From assembly GCF_029223185.1 (NCBI RefSeq), contig NZ_JARHUG010000003.1:223987-287986 (forward strand): a stretch of DNA of 64,000 nucleotides. The letters are read 5' to 3'. The position numbers and the translations under genes are program-made. Every line of letters starts with the position of its first letter. The first letter of the stretch is position 1. The DNA is from Aliiglaciecola sp. CAU 1673. GTDB taxonomy: Bacteria > Pseudomonadota > Gammaproteobacteria > Enterobacterales > Alteromonadaceae. The notes beneath the pieces are model-generated. The model ran no database searches. It was not told the origin of the DNA and saw nothing but the letters and a program-made list of their open reading frames with translations. This document shows positions 9,662-19,423 of the stretch, piece by piece.

Positions 9662-11761
9662 ATGGAATTACCGGCTTATTTAACACGCATCAACAAGAAC
9701 CAGGTACAGCAATTCACCTCAGGCCTCGGGGCGCCACTGGTATTGCTGGCGATTATGGGCATGGTGGTTCTGCCTATACCGCCGTTGTTGCTGGATATTT
9801 TGTTCAGTTTCAATATCGCCTTGTCCCTGGTGGTCATTCTGGTGGCTGTCTTCACCAAGCGTCCCATCGATTTTGGTGCATTTCCCCTGGTCCTTTTGAT
9901 TGCCACCATTTTACGTCTGGCCTTGAACGTGGCCTCTACCCGGGTGGTTTTGCTCGAAGGACATGAAGGTGGAGATGCCGCCGGTAAAGTGATTCAGTCT
10001 TTCGGCGAAGTGGTAATTGGCGGTAATTTTGCCGTGGGTATTGTGGTCTTTGCCATCTTGATGATCATTAACTTCAAGGTCGTCACTGCTGGTGCCGGGC
10101 GGATTTCAGAAGTAAGCGCCCGCTTTACCTTGGACGCCATGCCGGGTAAGCAGATGGCCATCGATGCCGACCTTAATGCCGGCTACATAGATTCAGACGA
10201 AGCCCGCCGCAGACGCCAGGAAATCACCTCGGAAGCAGATTTCTATGGTTCAATGGATGGTGCCTCAAAGTTTGTCAAAGGCGATGCTATCGCCGGCCTT
10301 TTTATCATGCTGATCAATATCGTGGGTGGCCTCTTCATCGGTATGATCCAACATGATTTGAATTTCTCCAGTGCCCTTGAAATCTACACCATCCTGACCA
10401 TCGGTGACGGTTTGGTGGCACAGATCCCCTCACTGTTACTGTCGGTGGCCACCGCCATTATCGTCACTCGCGAAAATGAAGAGCAAGAAGTCGGCACAGA
10501 GCTCAAAGGGCAGTTGGGTAACCGCCGTGCGTTGGTCATTGCGGCGGGGATTCTGTTTGTGATGGGGATTGTACCCGGCATGCCGCACATGGCGTTTTTA
10601 AGCTTTGCGTTTTTGTTGGGGGGCTACGCCTTCTGGGATTGGCGTAAAGAACAGCAGCAGGCCAAAGAAGGCGCCTTGCAGCCGGTCCAACCGGAGCAGT
10701 CCAGACAATCCACCGAAGTGAAAGAGTTGGGCTGGGACGACGTACAGCACGTCGATACCATCGGCTTGGAGGTGGGCTATCGCTTGATCCCCTTGGTGGA
10801 TAAATCCCAGGGCGGAGAGTTGCTTGCTCGTATCAAAGGGGTGCGCAAGAAGTTATCACAGGAACTGGGGTTCCTTATCCCACCTGTACATATCCGCGAT
10901 AACCTCGACCTGAATCCTAATACTTATACCATTGCCATGTTGGGTGTAACCCTTGGCGAAGCGGATATCAGCCATGACAGTGAACTGGCCATCAATCCTG
11001 GTCAGGTGTTTGGTAAGTTGGATGGCAAACCGACCAAGGATCCGGCCTTTGGCCTGGATGCGGTATGGATAAGGCCGAATCAGCGAGAGCATGCACAAAC
11101 CTTGGGCTATACGGTAGTGGATGCCGCCACGGTGGTGGCCACCCATTTAAGCCAACTGTTAACCAACAATGCTTATCAGTTGCTGGGCTATGAAGAAGTG
11201 CAACAACTGCTGGATATGCTGGCCAAACAAAATCCGAAGCTGGTGGAAGGGCTGGTGCCGGATATTCTGCCCATGAGCACCGTGGTAAAAATTCTGCAGA
11301 CCCTGTTATATGAAGGCGTACCCATTCGCGATCTGCGCAGCATTGTACAAACCCTGTGCGAGTATGGTCCTAAGAGTCAAGATCCCGACGTTCTGGTGTC
11401 TGCTGTGCGTATCTCTCTGAAGCGTTTGATCGTGCAGCAGGTCAACGGTGGCGCCAAAGAAATCCCCGTTATTACTTTATCTCCGGATCTGGAACAGATA
11501 TTGCACCAGTCATTGCAAGCGGGTGGTGGCGATGGTGCCGGCATCGAGCCTGGGTTAGCGGAGCGCTTGCAGAAGTCTTTAACCGATGCGGCGCAACAAC
11601 AGGAAATGGCGGGTGAACCAGCGGTATTGTTAACCTCTGGAATGCTCAGGCCAATTTTGTCCAGGTTCCTTAAGCACGCCATACCCGGGTTACATGTGCT
11701 GTCATATCAGGAAATTCCCGATGACAAGCAAATCAAGATTGTCAGTGCAGTAGGTCAGTAA
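9662..11761 (+). CDS. flhA: flagellar export apparatus protein FlhA
   Basis: 699 aa from ATG 9662 (MELPAYLTRINKNQVQQF). FlhA is the export-gate protein of the flagellar type III apparatus: an N-terminal set of about eight membrane helices (residues 20-330) carries protons and gates export, and a cytoplasmic C-terminal domain (350-699) docks chaperone-substrate complexes. Visible family blocks are the FHIPEP-type sequences RLALNVASTRVVL, DAMPGKQMAIDADLNAG and EARRRRQEITSEADFYGSMDGASKFVKGDAIAG. The ribosome-binding site is poor; the start rests on the sigma-54 promoter and family alignment. It leads an operon running into flhF, flhG and fliA. Confidence 0.95.
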   Translation: MELPAYLTRINKNQVQQFTSGLGAPLVLLAIMGMVVLPIPPLLLDILFSFNIALSLVVILVAVFTKRPIDFGAFPLVLLIATILRLALNVASTRVVLLEGHEGGDAAGKVIQSFGEVVIGGNFAVGIVVFAILMIINFKVVTAGAGRISEVSARFTLDAMPGKQMAIDADLNAGYIDSDEARRRRQEITSEADFYGSMDGASKFVKGDAIAGLFIMLINIVGGLFIGMIQHDLNFSSALEIYTILTIGDGLVAQIPSLLLSVATAIIVTRENEEQEVGTELKGQLGNRRALVIAAGILFVMGIVPGMPHMAFLSFAFLLGGYAFWDWRKEQQQAKEGALQPVQPEQSRQSTEVKELGWDDVQHVDTIGLEVGYRLIPLVDKSQGGELLARIKGVRKKLSQELGFLIPPVHIRDNLDLNPNTYTIAMLGVTLGEADISHDSELAINPGQVFGKLDGKPTKDPAFGLDAVWIRPNQREHAQTLGYTVVDAATVVATHLSQLLTNNAYQLLGYEEVQQLLDMLAKQNPKLVEGLVPDILPMSTVVKILQTLLYEGVPIRDLRSIVQTLCEYGPKSQDPDVLVSAVRISLKRLIVQQVNGGAKEIPVITLSPDLEQILHQSLQAGGGDGAGIEPGLAERLQKSLTDAAQQQEMAGEPAVLLTSGMLRPILSRFLKHAIPGLHVLSYQEIPDDKQIKIVSAVGQ

Positions 11762-11799
11762 CGGCACCGCAGTAATCAGACGGTGGCAGGAGGGGAAAG

Positions 11800-13134
11800 G
11801 TGAAAATCAGACGCTTTTACGGTAAAGACATGCGTGATGCGCTAACTCAGGTCAAGGCAGAGCTGGGTGGGGATGCGGTGATCATGTCCAACAAAAAAGT
11901 GGGCGATGGCATTGAGATTGTGGCGGCCTATGACAGAGAGCCGCCAGTCAAGGCTCCCATTCAGAAACCTGCGATCAACCCTCAGGCCGCAGCACCACAG
12001 CCGCAGGCAAAACCGCAAGGTAGAACGCCTTCCTTAAGTGAAATCATTGGTGACAGTGGTCCTGATAGCCTGCGTGCTTTATTGGAAAAGCAGATGGGCC
12101 ATGAAAAAGCGCCTGCGCCAATCAAAGCACCCCGTCCGGCCCAGGTCAGTGTTGCCGCTGACAAAATGCCGGAAGAGAACTTCAATGAGTGGGATGCCTT
12201 CTCTGAAGAAAAGAACATGTCGGATATCCGTCAGGAACTTAAATCTCTGCGTAATGTGCTGGAGTTTCAGGTTTCTGGGCTGATGCGTGAACAGCGTAAA
12301 CAAACCCGTCCACTACATGATTTTTTGGTAGACAGACTGGAGCGCATGGGTATCAGTGCCAATTTGTCTGAGCAATTGGTTTCTTTTGCTCCGCCGAATG
12401 CAGAAGAGCGTGATGCCTGGATCTTCCTGATGAAGTTGCTTGCCAATCGTCTACACACCACCCACAACGATATTCTGCGTCAGGGTGGGGTTGTGGCGCT
12501 GGTAGGGCCAACCGGCACCGGCAAGACCACCACCATTGCTAAATTGGCCGCGCAGTATGCCCAACGTCACGGTCATCAACAAGTAGCCTTGATCACGACC
12601 GACAGCTATCGTATCGCCGCTTATGAGCAATTGGCCACTTACGGCAAGATTATCGGTTGTACAGTGCGTAAAGCCTGTAATGCTGAGGAGTTGTCTGAGC
12701 TTCTGCATCAGTTCCGCAGCAAAGGATTGGTGCTGATTGATACAGCCGGATTTGGTCAAAGAGATACCAGATTAATCAAACAGTTAGATACTTTGAGTCA
12801 GTCCTCTTATACTAGTATCAGACATTATCTGGTTTTGGCTGCAAATGCCCAGCGCCAGGTAATGGAACATCAGGTACAGGCTTACGGGCAGATTTCCTTG
12901 CAGGGCTGTATTTTCACAAAACTGGATGAATGTTACAGTTTGGGCGAAGCTATCAGCGTCGCCATTGAGCACAAGTTGCCTGTCAGTTATTTGACAGAAG
13001 GACAAAAAGTGCCAGAGGACATCAAGGCAGCCGAAGCCAAGTACATAATTACCTGTGCAGCAAGGCTATTTAAGCAGTATGCTTTAATGCCCCATAAAAC
13101 GAAGCAAGTTGTAAACTCAGCAGTATCAATATGA
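11800..13134 (+). CDS. flhF: flagellar SRP-like GTPase FlhF
   Basis: 444 aa with a GTG start preceded by AGGAGGGG. FlhF is an SRP-family GTPase that places the flagellum at the cell pole and recruits early basal-body parts. The N-terminus MKIRRFYGKDMRDALTQVKAELG is typical of FlhF. A Pro/Ala/Gln-rich B domain follows (about 50-120), then the N and G domains with P-loop GPTGTGKTT at 236-244 and DTAGFGQRD. The stop overlaps the flhG start (ATGA). FlhF with FlhG implies a controlled number of polar flagella. Confidence 0.95.
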   Translation: MKIRRFYGKDMRDALTQVKAELGGDAVIMSNKKVGDGIEIVAAYDREPPVKAPIQKPAINPQAAAPQPQAKPQGRTPSLSEIIGDSGPDSLRALLEKQMGHEKAPAPIKAPRPAQVSVAADKMPEENFNEWDAFSEEKNMSDIRQELKSLRNVLEFQVSGLMREQRKQTRPLHDFLVDRLERMGISANLSEQLVSFAPPNAEERDAWIFLMKLLANRLHTTHNDILRQGGVVALVGPTGTGKTTTIAKLAAQYAQRHGHQQVALITTDSYRIAAYEQLATYGKIIGCTVRKACNAEELSELLHQFRSKGLVLIDTAGFGQRDTRLIKQLDTLSQSSYTSIRHYLVLAANAQRQVMEHQVQAYGQISLQGCIFTKLDECYSLGEAISVAIEHKLPVSYLTEGQKVPEDIKAAEAKYIITCAARLFKQYALMPHKTKQVVNSAVSI

Positions 13135-14003
13135 TTGAGGATCAAGCGAGTAGCTTAAGAAGAATGAATCGACCCAGCTTAATTAAGGTCATTGCCGTCA
13201 CCGGTGGTAAAGGCGGCGTGGGCAAGACCAATATCACCCTTAATACTGCAATCGCTATGGCGAAGCAGGGCAAGCGTGTGCTGGTGCTTGATGCCGACTT
13301 GGGTTTGGCTAATGTGGATGTAATGCTTGGCCTTCGAGTTGAGAAGAACCTCAGTCATGTACTCTCCGGAGAGTGTCTGCTTGAGGATGTGCTGGTGGAA
13401 GGGCCCTATGGCGTCAAGATAGCGCCTGCCTCCTCTGGTACACAATCCATGACCGAACTCACCCCTACCGAGCATGCCGGCCTGATCCGCGCATTCAGCG
13501 AATTGCGTAGCGAAATTGATGTATTGATTGTGGATACTGCTGCCGGTATCTCCGATATGGTGCTCAGTTTCGCCCGCGCCGCACAAGATATTCTGGTGGT
13601 GGTCTGTGACGAGCCCACTTCCCTGACCGATGCCTACGCCCTGATTAAAATCCTCAACCGTGATCACGGTGTATTCCGCTTTAAGATTGTGGCCAACATG
13701 GTTCGCAACTTACGTGAAGGGCAGGAACTCTTTGCTAAACTCTCAAAAGTGACCAATAGATTCCTAGATGTGGCGTTGGAATTAGTAGCAACTGTTCCTT
13801 TTGACGAAAATATTCGCAAGGCGGTAAGAAAGCAGAAGGCAATTGTTGAAGCCTTTCCTACTTCACCGGCCGCAGTGGCTATCAATAATCTGGCAAAGCA
13901 GGCCGCGCAATGGCCGATACCCTCTCAGCCAGGTGGACATTTAGAATTTTTCCTCGAACAATTGGTCAGTCAGCGTTCCATTGCCGAGCGAGATAATGTG
14001 TGA
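13131..14003 (+). CDS. flhG: flagellar number regulator FlhG/FleN (MinD-like ATPase)
   Basis: 290 aa. A MinD/ParA-family ATPase that antagonises FlhF and the FlrA/FleQ activator to keep flagellar number low. It has the deviant Walker A GGKGGVGKTN at 25-34, VLDADLGLANVDVMLGL, and the Walker B-type VDTAAGISD. The C-terminal tail (HLEFFLEQLV) is consistent with a membrane-targeting amphipathic helix. Its ATG overlaps the flhF stop and its stop overlaps the GTG of fliA, so the three genes are tightly coupled. Confidence 0.94.
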   Translation: MIEDQASSLRRMNRPSLIKVIAVTGGKGGVGKTNITLNTAIAMAKQGKRVLVLDADLGLANVDVMLGLRVEKNLSHVLSGECLLEDVLVEGPYGVKIAPASSGTQSMTELTPTEHAGLIRAFSELRSEIDVLIVDTAAGISDMVLSFARAAQDILVVVCDEPTSLTDAYALIKILNRDHGVFRFKIVANMVRNLREGQELFAKLSKVTNRFLDVALELVATVPFDENIRKAVRKQKAIVEAFPTSPAAVAINNLAKQAAQWPIPSQPGGHLEFFLEQLVSQRSIAERDNV

Positions 14004-14725
14004 ATAGTAAAGCCGCAGCCTATCAGCAATTGGATGATAAGCAGAAGCTGGTGGAGCAACATGCCACCTTAGTGAAGCGTATTGCTCACCACCTGATGGC
14101 ACGTTTGCCTGCCAGTGTTTTAGTTGACGATCTAATCCAAGCTGGCATGATAGGACTGTTGGAAGCGTCGAAAAATTTTGACGGCTCCAAAGGCGCCAGT
14201 TTTGAAACCTTCGCGGGTATTCGTATTCGTGGCGCCATGCTGGATGAAATTCGCAAGGGCGACTGGACACCACGTTCTGTGCACCGTAATCATCGCACCA
14301 TTTCTGAAGCCATTTCTCAGGTCGAAAAGGAAAAGGGCGGTGATGCCAAAGATGCGGAAGTGGCAGCCAAGCTCAATGTGAGTCTGGACGAATACCATTT
14401 GATGCTGACTGAAGTTAATGCTGGCCGGATGGTGGGAATTGAGGATCTTGGGGTCACCGAAGATGTAATATCAACGGAGGATTCCAAAGGCAGCGATACC
14501 CCCTTTGAGGATTTGTTGCAGGGATCATTTCAAAAAGCGCTGGCCCATGCTATTACTACACTGCCTGAGCGAGAAGCCATCGTATTGTCCTTGTACTACG
14601 ATGAAGAACTGAACCTTCGGGAAATCGGTGAAGTGCTGGAAGTGAGCGAATCGAGAGTGAGCCAAATTCACAGCCAAGCCATGCTGAGACTACGCAGTCG
14701 GATGGAATCCTGGCGCGAAGATTAG
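14000..14725 (+). CDS. fliA: flagellar sigma factor FliA (sigma-28)
   Basis: 241 aa with a GTG start overlapping the flhG stop (GTGA). FliA directs transcription of late flagellar and chemotaxis genes. Region 2 is visible (HHLMARLPASVLVDDLIQAGMIGLLEASKNFD, FETFAGIRIRGAMLDEIRKGDW), then region 3, and a region 4 helix-turn-helix near the C-terminus (LREIGEVLEVSESRVSQIHSQAMLRLR). Length and motifs are standard. Confidence 0.95.
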   Translation: MNSKAAAYQQLDDKQKLVEQHATLVKRIAHHLMARLPASVLVDDLIQAGMIGLLEASKNFDGSKGASFETFAGIRIRGAMLDEIRKGDWTPRSVHRNHRTISEAISQVEKEKGGDAKDAEVAAKLNVSLDEYHLMLTEVNAGRMVGIEDLGVTEDVISTEDSKGSDTPFEDLLQGSFQKALAHAITTLPEREAIVLSLYYDEELNLREIGEVLEVSESRVSQIHSQAMLRLRSRMESWRED

Positions 14726-14757
14726 CCTAGAATAATAACGAATTTGTTGAATCCTCA

Positions 14758-15153
14758 TTGGAGGCGGTTTTGGATAAGAATATGAAAATTCTTGTCGTCG
14801 ATGACTTCTCGACGATGAGGCGAATCATCAAGAATCTCTTGAAAGACCTGGGTTTCACCAACGTGTCTGAAGCAGACGACGGCAGCACCGCTTTGCCTAT
14901 GCTGCAGCAGGGAGATTTTGATTTCGTCGTCACCGACTGGAACATGCCCGGAATGCAGGGTATTGACTTGCTCAGGGCCATCCGCGCCGACGATAACCTT
15001 AAACACCTTCCGGTTTTAATGGTAACGGCCGAAGCCAAGAAAGAGCAGATTGTGGCTGCAGCCCAAGCCGGTGTGAACGGCTATGTGGTTAAGCCCTTCA
15101 CTGCGGCCACTTTGAAAGAAAAACTGGAAAAGATATTCGAGCGCCTCGGTTAG
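14758..15153 (+). CDS. cheY: chemotaxis response regulator CheY
   Basis: Up to 131 aa. A single receiver domain whose phosphorylated form binds the flagellar motor switch. It shows the acid pair D15-D16, phospho-acceptor D60 (VVTDWNMPG), the T/S in VTAEAKKEQ and K in VVKPFTAAT. The start is uncertain: TTG 14758 gives [16 protein letters not shown], similar to Vibrio CheY3, but GGAGG at 14760-14764 lies inside that reading and better serves TTG 14773 or ATG 14782 ([10 protein letters not shown]). Confidence 0.93.
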   Translation: MEAVLDKNMKILVVDDFSTMRRIIKNLLKDLGFTNVSEADDGSTALPMLQQGDFDFVVTDWNMPGMQGIDLLRAIRADDNLKHLPVLMVTAEAKKEQIVAAAQAGVNGYVVKPFTAATLKEKLEKIFERLG

Positions 15154-15187
15154 TCCTGGCGGATCCTCAAGTTTAAGGAACGCCTGT

Positions 15188-15934
15188 ATGACAGAATCCA
15201 TTCAAGCGCCAATGTCATTGGAAGATGCAAGGCAGCTGGTCACATTACTCGAAAAGGAAGATTATCAGGGCGCTACCGCCCTGCTGGAAGCTATTAGCTT
15301 ACAGGATTCCATGGAGTTATTTGCCCAGGTAGGAAAATTAACCCGCCAGTTGCATGACTCACTAAATAGTTTCCAAATCGATGATCGTCTTGCCGATTTG
15401 ACTAAGGAAGATCTTCCCGACGCCAAATCCAGGCTCAATTACGTCATAGACACTACCGAAGATGCAGCCAACCGCACCATGGATGCGGTTGAGACCAGCA
15501 TGCCAATTGCTGAGCGCCTAAACGCCCGTATTCATGATGTGCTTCCAGAGTGGAAGAAGCTGATGGAGCGGGATATTCAGCTTGGTGACTTCAAATCGCT
15601 GTGTCACAACGTGGATAGTTTGCTGAAAGAGGCTGATGCTGATTCAGCTAAACTTAATCAACTGCTCACAGAGATATTGATGGCCCAGGGTTATCAGGAC
15701 TTGACTGGGCAGGTGATCCGCAAGGTGATCGTGCTGGTAAAAGAAGTGGAAGATAGCTTGGTAAATATGCTGACCATGTTTGGTGATTCAGATGTGAGTG
15801 AGAAAACCAAGAAAGCCAAGAAGAAACCAGACAAGGTAGAAGCCGAAGGACCAATTATCGATGCGTCTAATCGCGATGATGTTGTCACTGGTCAGGACGA
15901 CGTAGATGATCTACTTTCAAGCTTAGGGTTTTAA
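15188..15934 (+). CDS. cheZ: CheY phosphatase CheZ
   Basis: 248 aa. CheZ dephosphorylates CheY-P to end the tumble/reversal signal. It is a long helical protein with the family's LxxVIDTTEDAANRTMDAVE block, the catalytic-region sequence MAQGYQDLTGQVIRKV (active Gln in the QDLTGQ segment), and a C-terminal CheY-binding peptide (DDVDDLLSSLGF) after a Lys-rich linker. Preceded by AAGGAA and placed between cheY and cheA. Confidence 0.94.
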   Translation: MTESIQAPMSLEDARQLVTLLEKEDYQGATALLEAISLQDSMELFAQVGKLTRQLHDSLNSFQIDDRLADLTKEDLPDAKSRLNYVIDTTEDAANRTMDAVETSMPIAERLNARIHDVLPEWKKLMERDIQLGDFKSLCHNVDSLLKEADADSAKLNQLLTEILMAQGYQDLTGQVIRKVIVLVKEVEDSLVNMLTMFGDSDVSEKTKKAKKKPDKVEAEGPIIDASNRDDVVTGQDDVDDLLSSLGF

Positions 15935-15946
15935 GGGGAGTTGGGC

Positions 15947-18214
15947 ATGGCGTTTGATGTTGATGAGGACATCTTACAAGATTTCCTGGTCGAGGCTGGT
16001 GAAATCCTGGAGCAGTTGCAGGAACAGTTAGTTGAACTGGAGAATAATCCGGACGACACCGATCTGCTCAACGCTATTTTTCGTGGATTTCACACGGTCA
16101 AAGGCGGTGCTGGATTTCTGTCGCTGACAGAGTTGGTAGAGGCCTGTCACGGTGCGGAGAACGTGTTTGACGTATTACGTACTGGTAAGCGCAGTGTTAC
16201 GCCAGAGTTGATGGACGTTATTCTGCAGTCCTTAGACTCCATTAACGAGATGTTCGTTAGTGTGAAAGCCCGTGAACCTCTGGAGCCAGCCCCCAAAGAA
16301 ATTCTGGATGCGCTGCACCGTCTCAGCAAACCCGAGTCAGAAGATGAACACCACGAGGTTGCTCATGCTCCTGAGCCTGTTCAGGCCGAACCAGAACCAG
16401 AACCCGAACCCGAGCCTGAACCTGTGGAAAGCGAAGCATCCACTGGCGGTGAGATCGATGACATCACCGAAGAAGAATTTGAAAAGCTGCTGGATGAATT
16501 ACACGGTTCCGGCAGCGCACCCGGAGCCAAAGCCGGCGCTGTAAAAACACCACCGGCCGCTTCCGGTGACGCCGGTGATGAAGACATTACCGATGATGAA
16601 TTCGAAGCTTTGCTTGACCAATTGCATGGTGAAGGCAAGTTTAAGGCACCCGCCGCGGCCCCTGCGCCGAAAAAAGACGCGCCAGTGGCTTCGGGTAGCG
16701 ACGAAGATATTACCGACGACGAATTTGAAGCTCTGCTTGATCAGCTGCATGGCAGCGGAAAAGGGCCAGCCCCCAAGGCTGCCCACAAGCCTGCCGAGAA
16801 GCCTGCGGCCAAAGCGGCAGATAAACCCGCTGCCAAACCTGCCGATAAAGCGGCGCCCACACCACCTCCTGCGCCAGCTGCTAAGCCTGCAGCTGCGCCG
16901 GTGGCGGCCAAAGCGGCCGCATCTGATGACGATGATGATGACGAAGACAGAGCCTCTGCCGGTCCACTGAAAGCGGGCGATAAAAAGCCTGGCGCGGCGC
17001 CTGCAGCGGCGGCTGCGGAAACCACTGTCCGTGTGGATACCAAGCGTCTTGATCAGATCATGAACATGGTGGGTGAGCTGGTATTGGTGCGTAACCGCCT
17101 GATCAGCCTTGGGGTTAACATTGCTAATGAAGATATGTCCAAGGCCATTGCCAATTTGGACGTAGTGACCGGCGATCTGCAAGGTGCGGTAATGAAAACC
17201 CGCATGCAGCCCATCAAGAAAGTATTTGGCCGATTCCCCCGGGTTGTGCGGGATTTGGCCCGTAGCCTCAAGAAAGACATTGTCCTTAAGCTGGAAGGCG
17301 AAGAGACAGACTTGGATAAAAACCTGGTTGAAGCCTTGGCTGATCCCTTGGTGCACTTGGTCAGGAACTCGGTGGACCATGGTATTGAAATGCCCGATGA
17401 GCGTGTTGCCGCTGGCAAACCACGCACGGGTGAGGTGAAACTAGCCGCTTCTCAGGAAGGGGATCATATCCTGTTGACCATTGATGACGATGGGAAAGGG
17501 ATGGATCCTGAAAAGCTCAAAGAGATTGCCATCAAACGCGGTGTATTGGACGTGGATGCGGCAGCGCGCATGTCTGATACCGAAGCCTTTAATCTTATCT
17601 TTGCGCCAGGTTTCTCCACCAAAACCGAGATTTCCGATATCTCCGGACGCGGTGTAGGTATGGATGTGGTGAAGACCAAGATCACCCAGTTAAACGGCAC
17701 GGTACAAATCCACTCGCAAAAAGGGGTGGGTACCCGCCTTGAAATCAAGGTGCCCCTGACCCTGGCTATCCTGCCAACCTTGATGGTGGTGGTGGGCGAG
17801 CAGACATTTGCCCTGCCGCTGGCCTCAGTGAATGAAATCATCAACATGGACATCAAGAAGACCAACACGGTTGATGGCCAGTTGACTATGATTGTGCGCT
17901 CCAAGGCGATCCCACTATTTTATCTCAAAGAGTGGCTGACACGTTCCAAGCAAAAAGTGGCCATTGAGAAAGCCAAGGGACATGTGGTGATCGCGCAGAT
18001 TGGCACCCAGCAAATCGGCTTTGTGGTGGACGCGCTGATAGGTCAGGAAGAAGTGGTCATTAAGCCTCTGGATGCCCTGTTGCAAGGTACTCCAGGTATG
18101 GCCGGTGCCACGATCACCAGCGATGGCGGCATTGCCCTCATTCTGGATATTCCCGGTTTACTCAAACGTTACGCTAAGAAAAGCCTGAGAGACTCCAAAA
18201 AAGCAGCGGTATAA
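15947..18214 (+). CDS. cheA: chemotaxis histidine kinase CheA
   Basis: 755 aa from ATG 15947, six nt after GGGGAG; a TTG two codons earlier is less likely. Domain order: HPt P1 with phospho-His 49 ([14 protein letters not shown]); an acidic Glu/Pro stretch; three copies of an ITxxEFExLLDxLHG motif (about 169-188, 211-228, 252-269) in place of a recognisable P2; an Ala/Pro/Lys linker and Asp run to about 345; dimerisation domain ([21 protein letters not shown]); kinase domain with [20 protein letters not shown] and GRGVGMDVV; CheW-like P5 to the C-terminus. It phosphorylates CheY and CheB in response to receptors. Its stop overlaps the cheB ATG by one base. Confidence 0.95.
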   Translation: MAFDVDEDILQDFLVEAGEILEQLQEQLVELENNPDDTDLLNAIFRGFHTVKGGAGFLSLTELVEACHGAENVFDVLRTGKRSVTPELMDVILQSLDSINEMFVSVKAREPLEPAPKEILDALHRLSKPESEDEHHEVAHAPEPVQAEPEPEPEPEPEPVESEASTGGEIDDITEEEFEKLLDELHGSGSAPGAKAGAVKTPPAASGDAGDEDITDDEFEALLDQLHGEGKFKAPAAAPAPKKDAPVASGSDEDITDDEFEALLDQLHGSGKGPAPKAAHKPAEKPAAKAADKPAAKPADKAAPTPPPAPAAKPAAAPVAAKAAASDDDDDDEDRASAGPLKAGDKKPGAAPAAAAAETTVRVDTKRLDQIMNMVGELVLVRNRLISLGVNIANEDMSKAIANLDVVTGDLQGAVMKTRMQPIKKVFGRFPRVVRDLARSLKKDIVLKLEGEETDLDKNLVEALADPLVHLVRNSVDHGIEMPDERVAAGKPRTGEVKLAASQEGDHILLTIDDDGKGMDPEKLKEIAIKRGVLDVDAAARMSDTEAFNLIFAPGFSTKTEISDISGRGVGMDVVKTKITQLNGTVQIHSQKGVGTRLEIKVPLTLAILPTLMVVVGEQTFALPLASVNEIINMDIKKTNTVDGQLTMIVRSKAIPLFYLKEWLTRSKQKVAIEKAKGHVVIAQIGTQQIGFVVDALIGQEEVVIKPLDALLQGTPGMAGATITSDGGIALILDIPGLLKRYAKKSLRDSKKAAV
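16451..16753 (+). repeat. three tandem acidic [15 protein letters not shown] motifs within cheA
   Basis: The motif occurs at 16451-16510, 16577-16630 and 16700-16753, about 41 residues apart. Copies 2 and 3 are identical over [18 protein letters not shown]; copy 1 reads [16 protein letters not shown]. They sit between the HPt domain and the dimerisation domain and are joined by Pro/Ala/Gly linkers. The regular spacing and conservation against a degenerate background suggest a repeated docking peptide. Confidence 0.85.
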
Positions 18215-19377
18215 TGCGATACAAGGTTCTGGTCGTCGATGATTCGACATTTTTCCGCCGTCGTGTGACGGAACTCCTCAACCAGGACCCTGGGCTTGAG
18301 GTCGTTGGGCAAGCCCGAAACGGACAAGAGGCAATCGAACAGGCGGCGAAACTGCAGCCTGATGTGATTACCATGGACGTAGAAATGCCGGTAATGGACG
18401 GTATTTCTGCGGTTCGTCGCATTATGGCTGAGCGGCCAACCCCGGTATTGATGTTTTCGTCCCTTACCCATGATGGTGCACAGGCGACATTAGATGCGCT
18501 GGACGCCGGTGCCTTGGATTTTCTGCCAAAGCGCTTCGAAGATATCGCTAAAGAACGCAACGAAGCCATCTCTCTTTTACAGCAGCGTGTCAAAGCCCTG
18601 GCTCGTCGCCGTGCTTTTTTACGACCCACGCCTCGCCCTGAGTTTATTCGCTCTGAAACATTACGCCCTGAGCCTTCTAAGCCACAGCCTTTGCGTCCGG
18701 ACAGTCCTCGTACCGGAAGTCTCCTCGGACAAGCCAGAGAGGCAGCGGGGCGTGTTGGTGGAGCATCAGTTACACGCCTGACACGAAGCTCAGGTAAGCG
18801 CTATGGTGCGTTAGCTATTGGTTCCTCTACCGGTGGTCCGGTGGCACTGCAGAATATTCTCACGCAGCTACCCGAGAATTTCCCTTATCCGATTTTTCTG
18901 GTTCAGCATATGCCAGGGACGTTTACCAGTGCCTTTGCTGCCCGACTCAATAATCTGTGCAAAATCACGGTGAAAGAAGCCAGTAATGGCGACTTAGTAA
19001 AGCCCGGTTGTGCCTATCTGGCCCCAGGTGGAAAACAAATGCTGCTCGAGGGTTCAGCAGGGCAGAGTCGTATACGTATTCTCGATGACAGCAGCCTTGA
19101 AAATATCACTTACAAGCCCAGTGTCGATATCACTTTTGAGTCCATCGCCAAAGTCTACTCCGGTAATGTGCTGGGGGTGATCCTGACCGGCATGGGCGCC
19201 GATGGACGAGAAGGCTGCAGATGCTTAAAGCAGCACGGCGCGTTAATCTGGGCGCAGGATGAAAAGAGTTGCGTTGTCTATGGTATGCCCCAGGCAGTGG
19301 CTGCTGCGGGGATTTCCTCTGCCAGTATGGCGCTGGATGATATCAGCGCAAATATCCTCATGGAAATGTCGGCTTGA
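18214..19377 (+). CDS. cheB: chemotaxis methylesterase/deamidase CheB
   Basis: 387 aa. Receiver domain 1-125 with phospho-acceptor D55 ([12 protein letters not shown]), an Arg/Pro/Ser-rich linker, then the CheB methylesterase domain. The catalytic Ser lies in [11 protein letters not shown], the His in [14 protein letters not shown] and the Asp in [12 protein letters not shown]. It removes receptor methyl groups during adaptation. Its ATG overlaps the last base of the cheA stop. Confidence 0.95.
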   Translation: MRYKVLVVDDSTFFRRRVTELLNQDPGLEVVGQARNGQEAIEQAAKLQPDVITMDVEMPVMDGISAVRRIMAERPTPVLMFSSLTHDGAQATLDALDAGALDFLPKRFEDIAKERNEAISLLQQRVKALARRRAFLRPTPRPEFIRSETLRPEPSKPQPLRPDSPRTGSLLGQAREAAGRVGGASVTRLTRSSGKRYGALAIGSSTGGPVALQNILTQLPENFPYPIFLVQHMPGTFTSAFAARLNNLCKITVKEASNGDLVKPGCAYLAPGGKQMLLEGSAGQSRIRILDDSSLENITYKPSVDITFESIAKVYSGNVLGVILTGMGADGREGCRCLKQHGALIWAQDEKSCVVYGMPQAVAAAGISSASMALDDISANILMEMSA

Positions 19378-19423
19378 ATCATCGGGCAATGAGTCTGTCC
19401 ACTTTCTAATAAGGGTTTATGCA

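Noticed and set aside
16499..17380. Long minus-strand open frame (293 aa) across the low-complexity part of cheA
   Set aside because: It is the antisense of Ala/Pro/Asp-rich codons in a clear CheA. The product is His/Arg/Gly-rich with no family resemblance and no ribosome-binding site.
19259..19423. Longer ParC start inside cheB
   Set aside because: The added residues are cheB read in another frame and do not resemble ParA N-termini; TTG 19424 fits the family.
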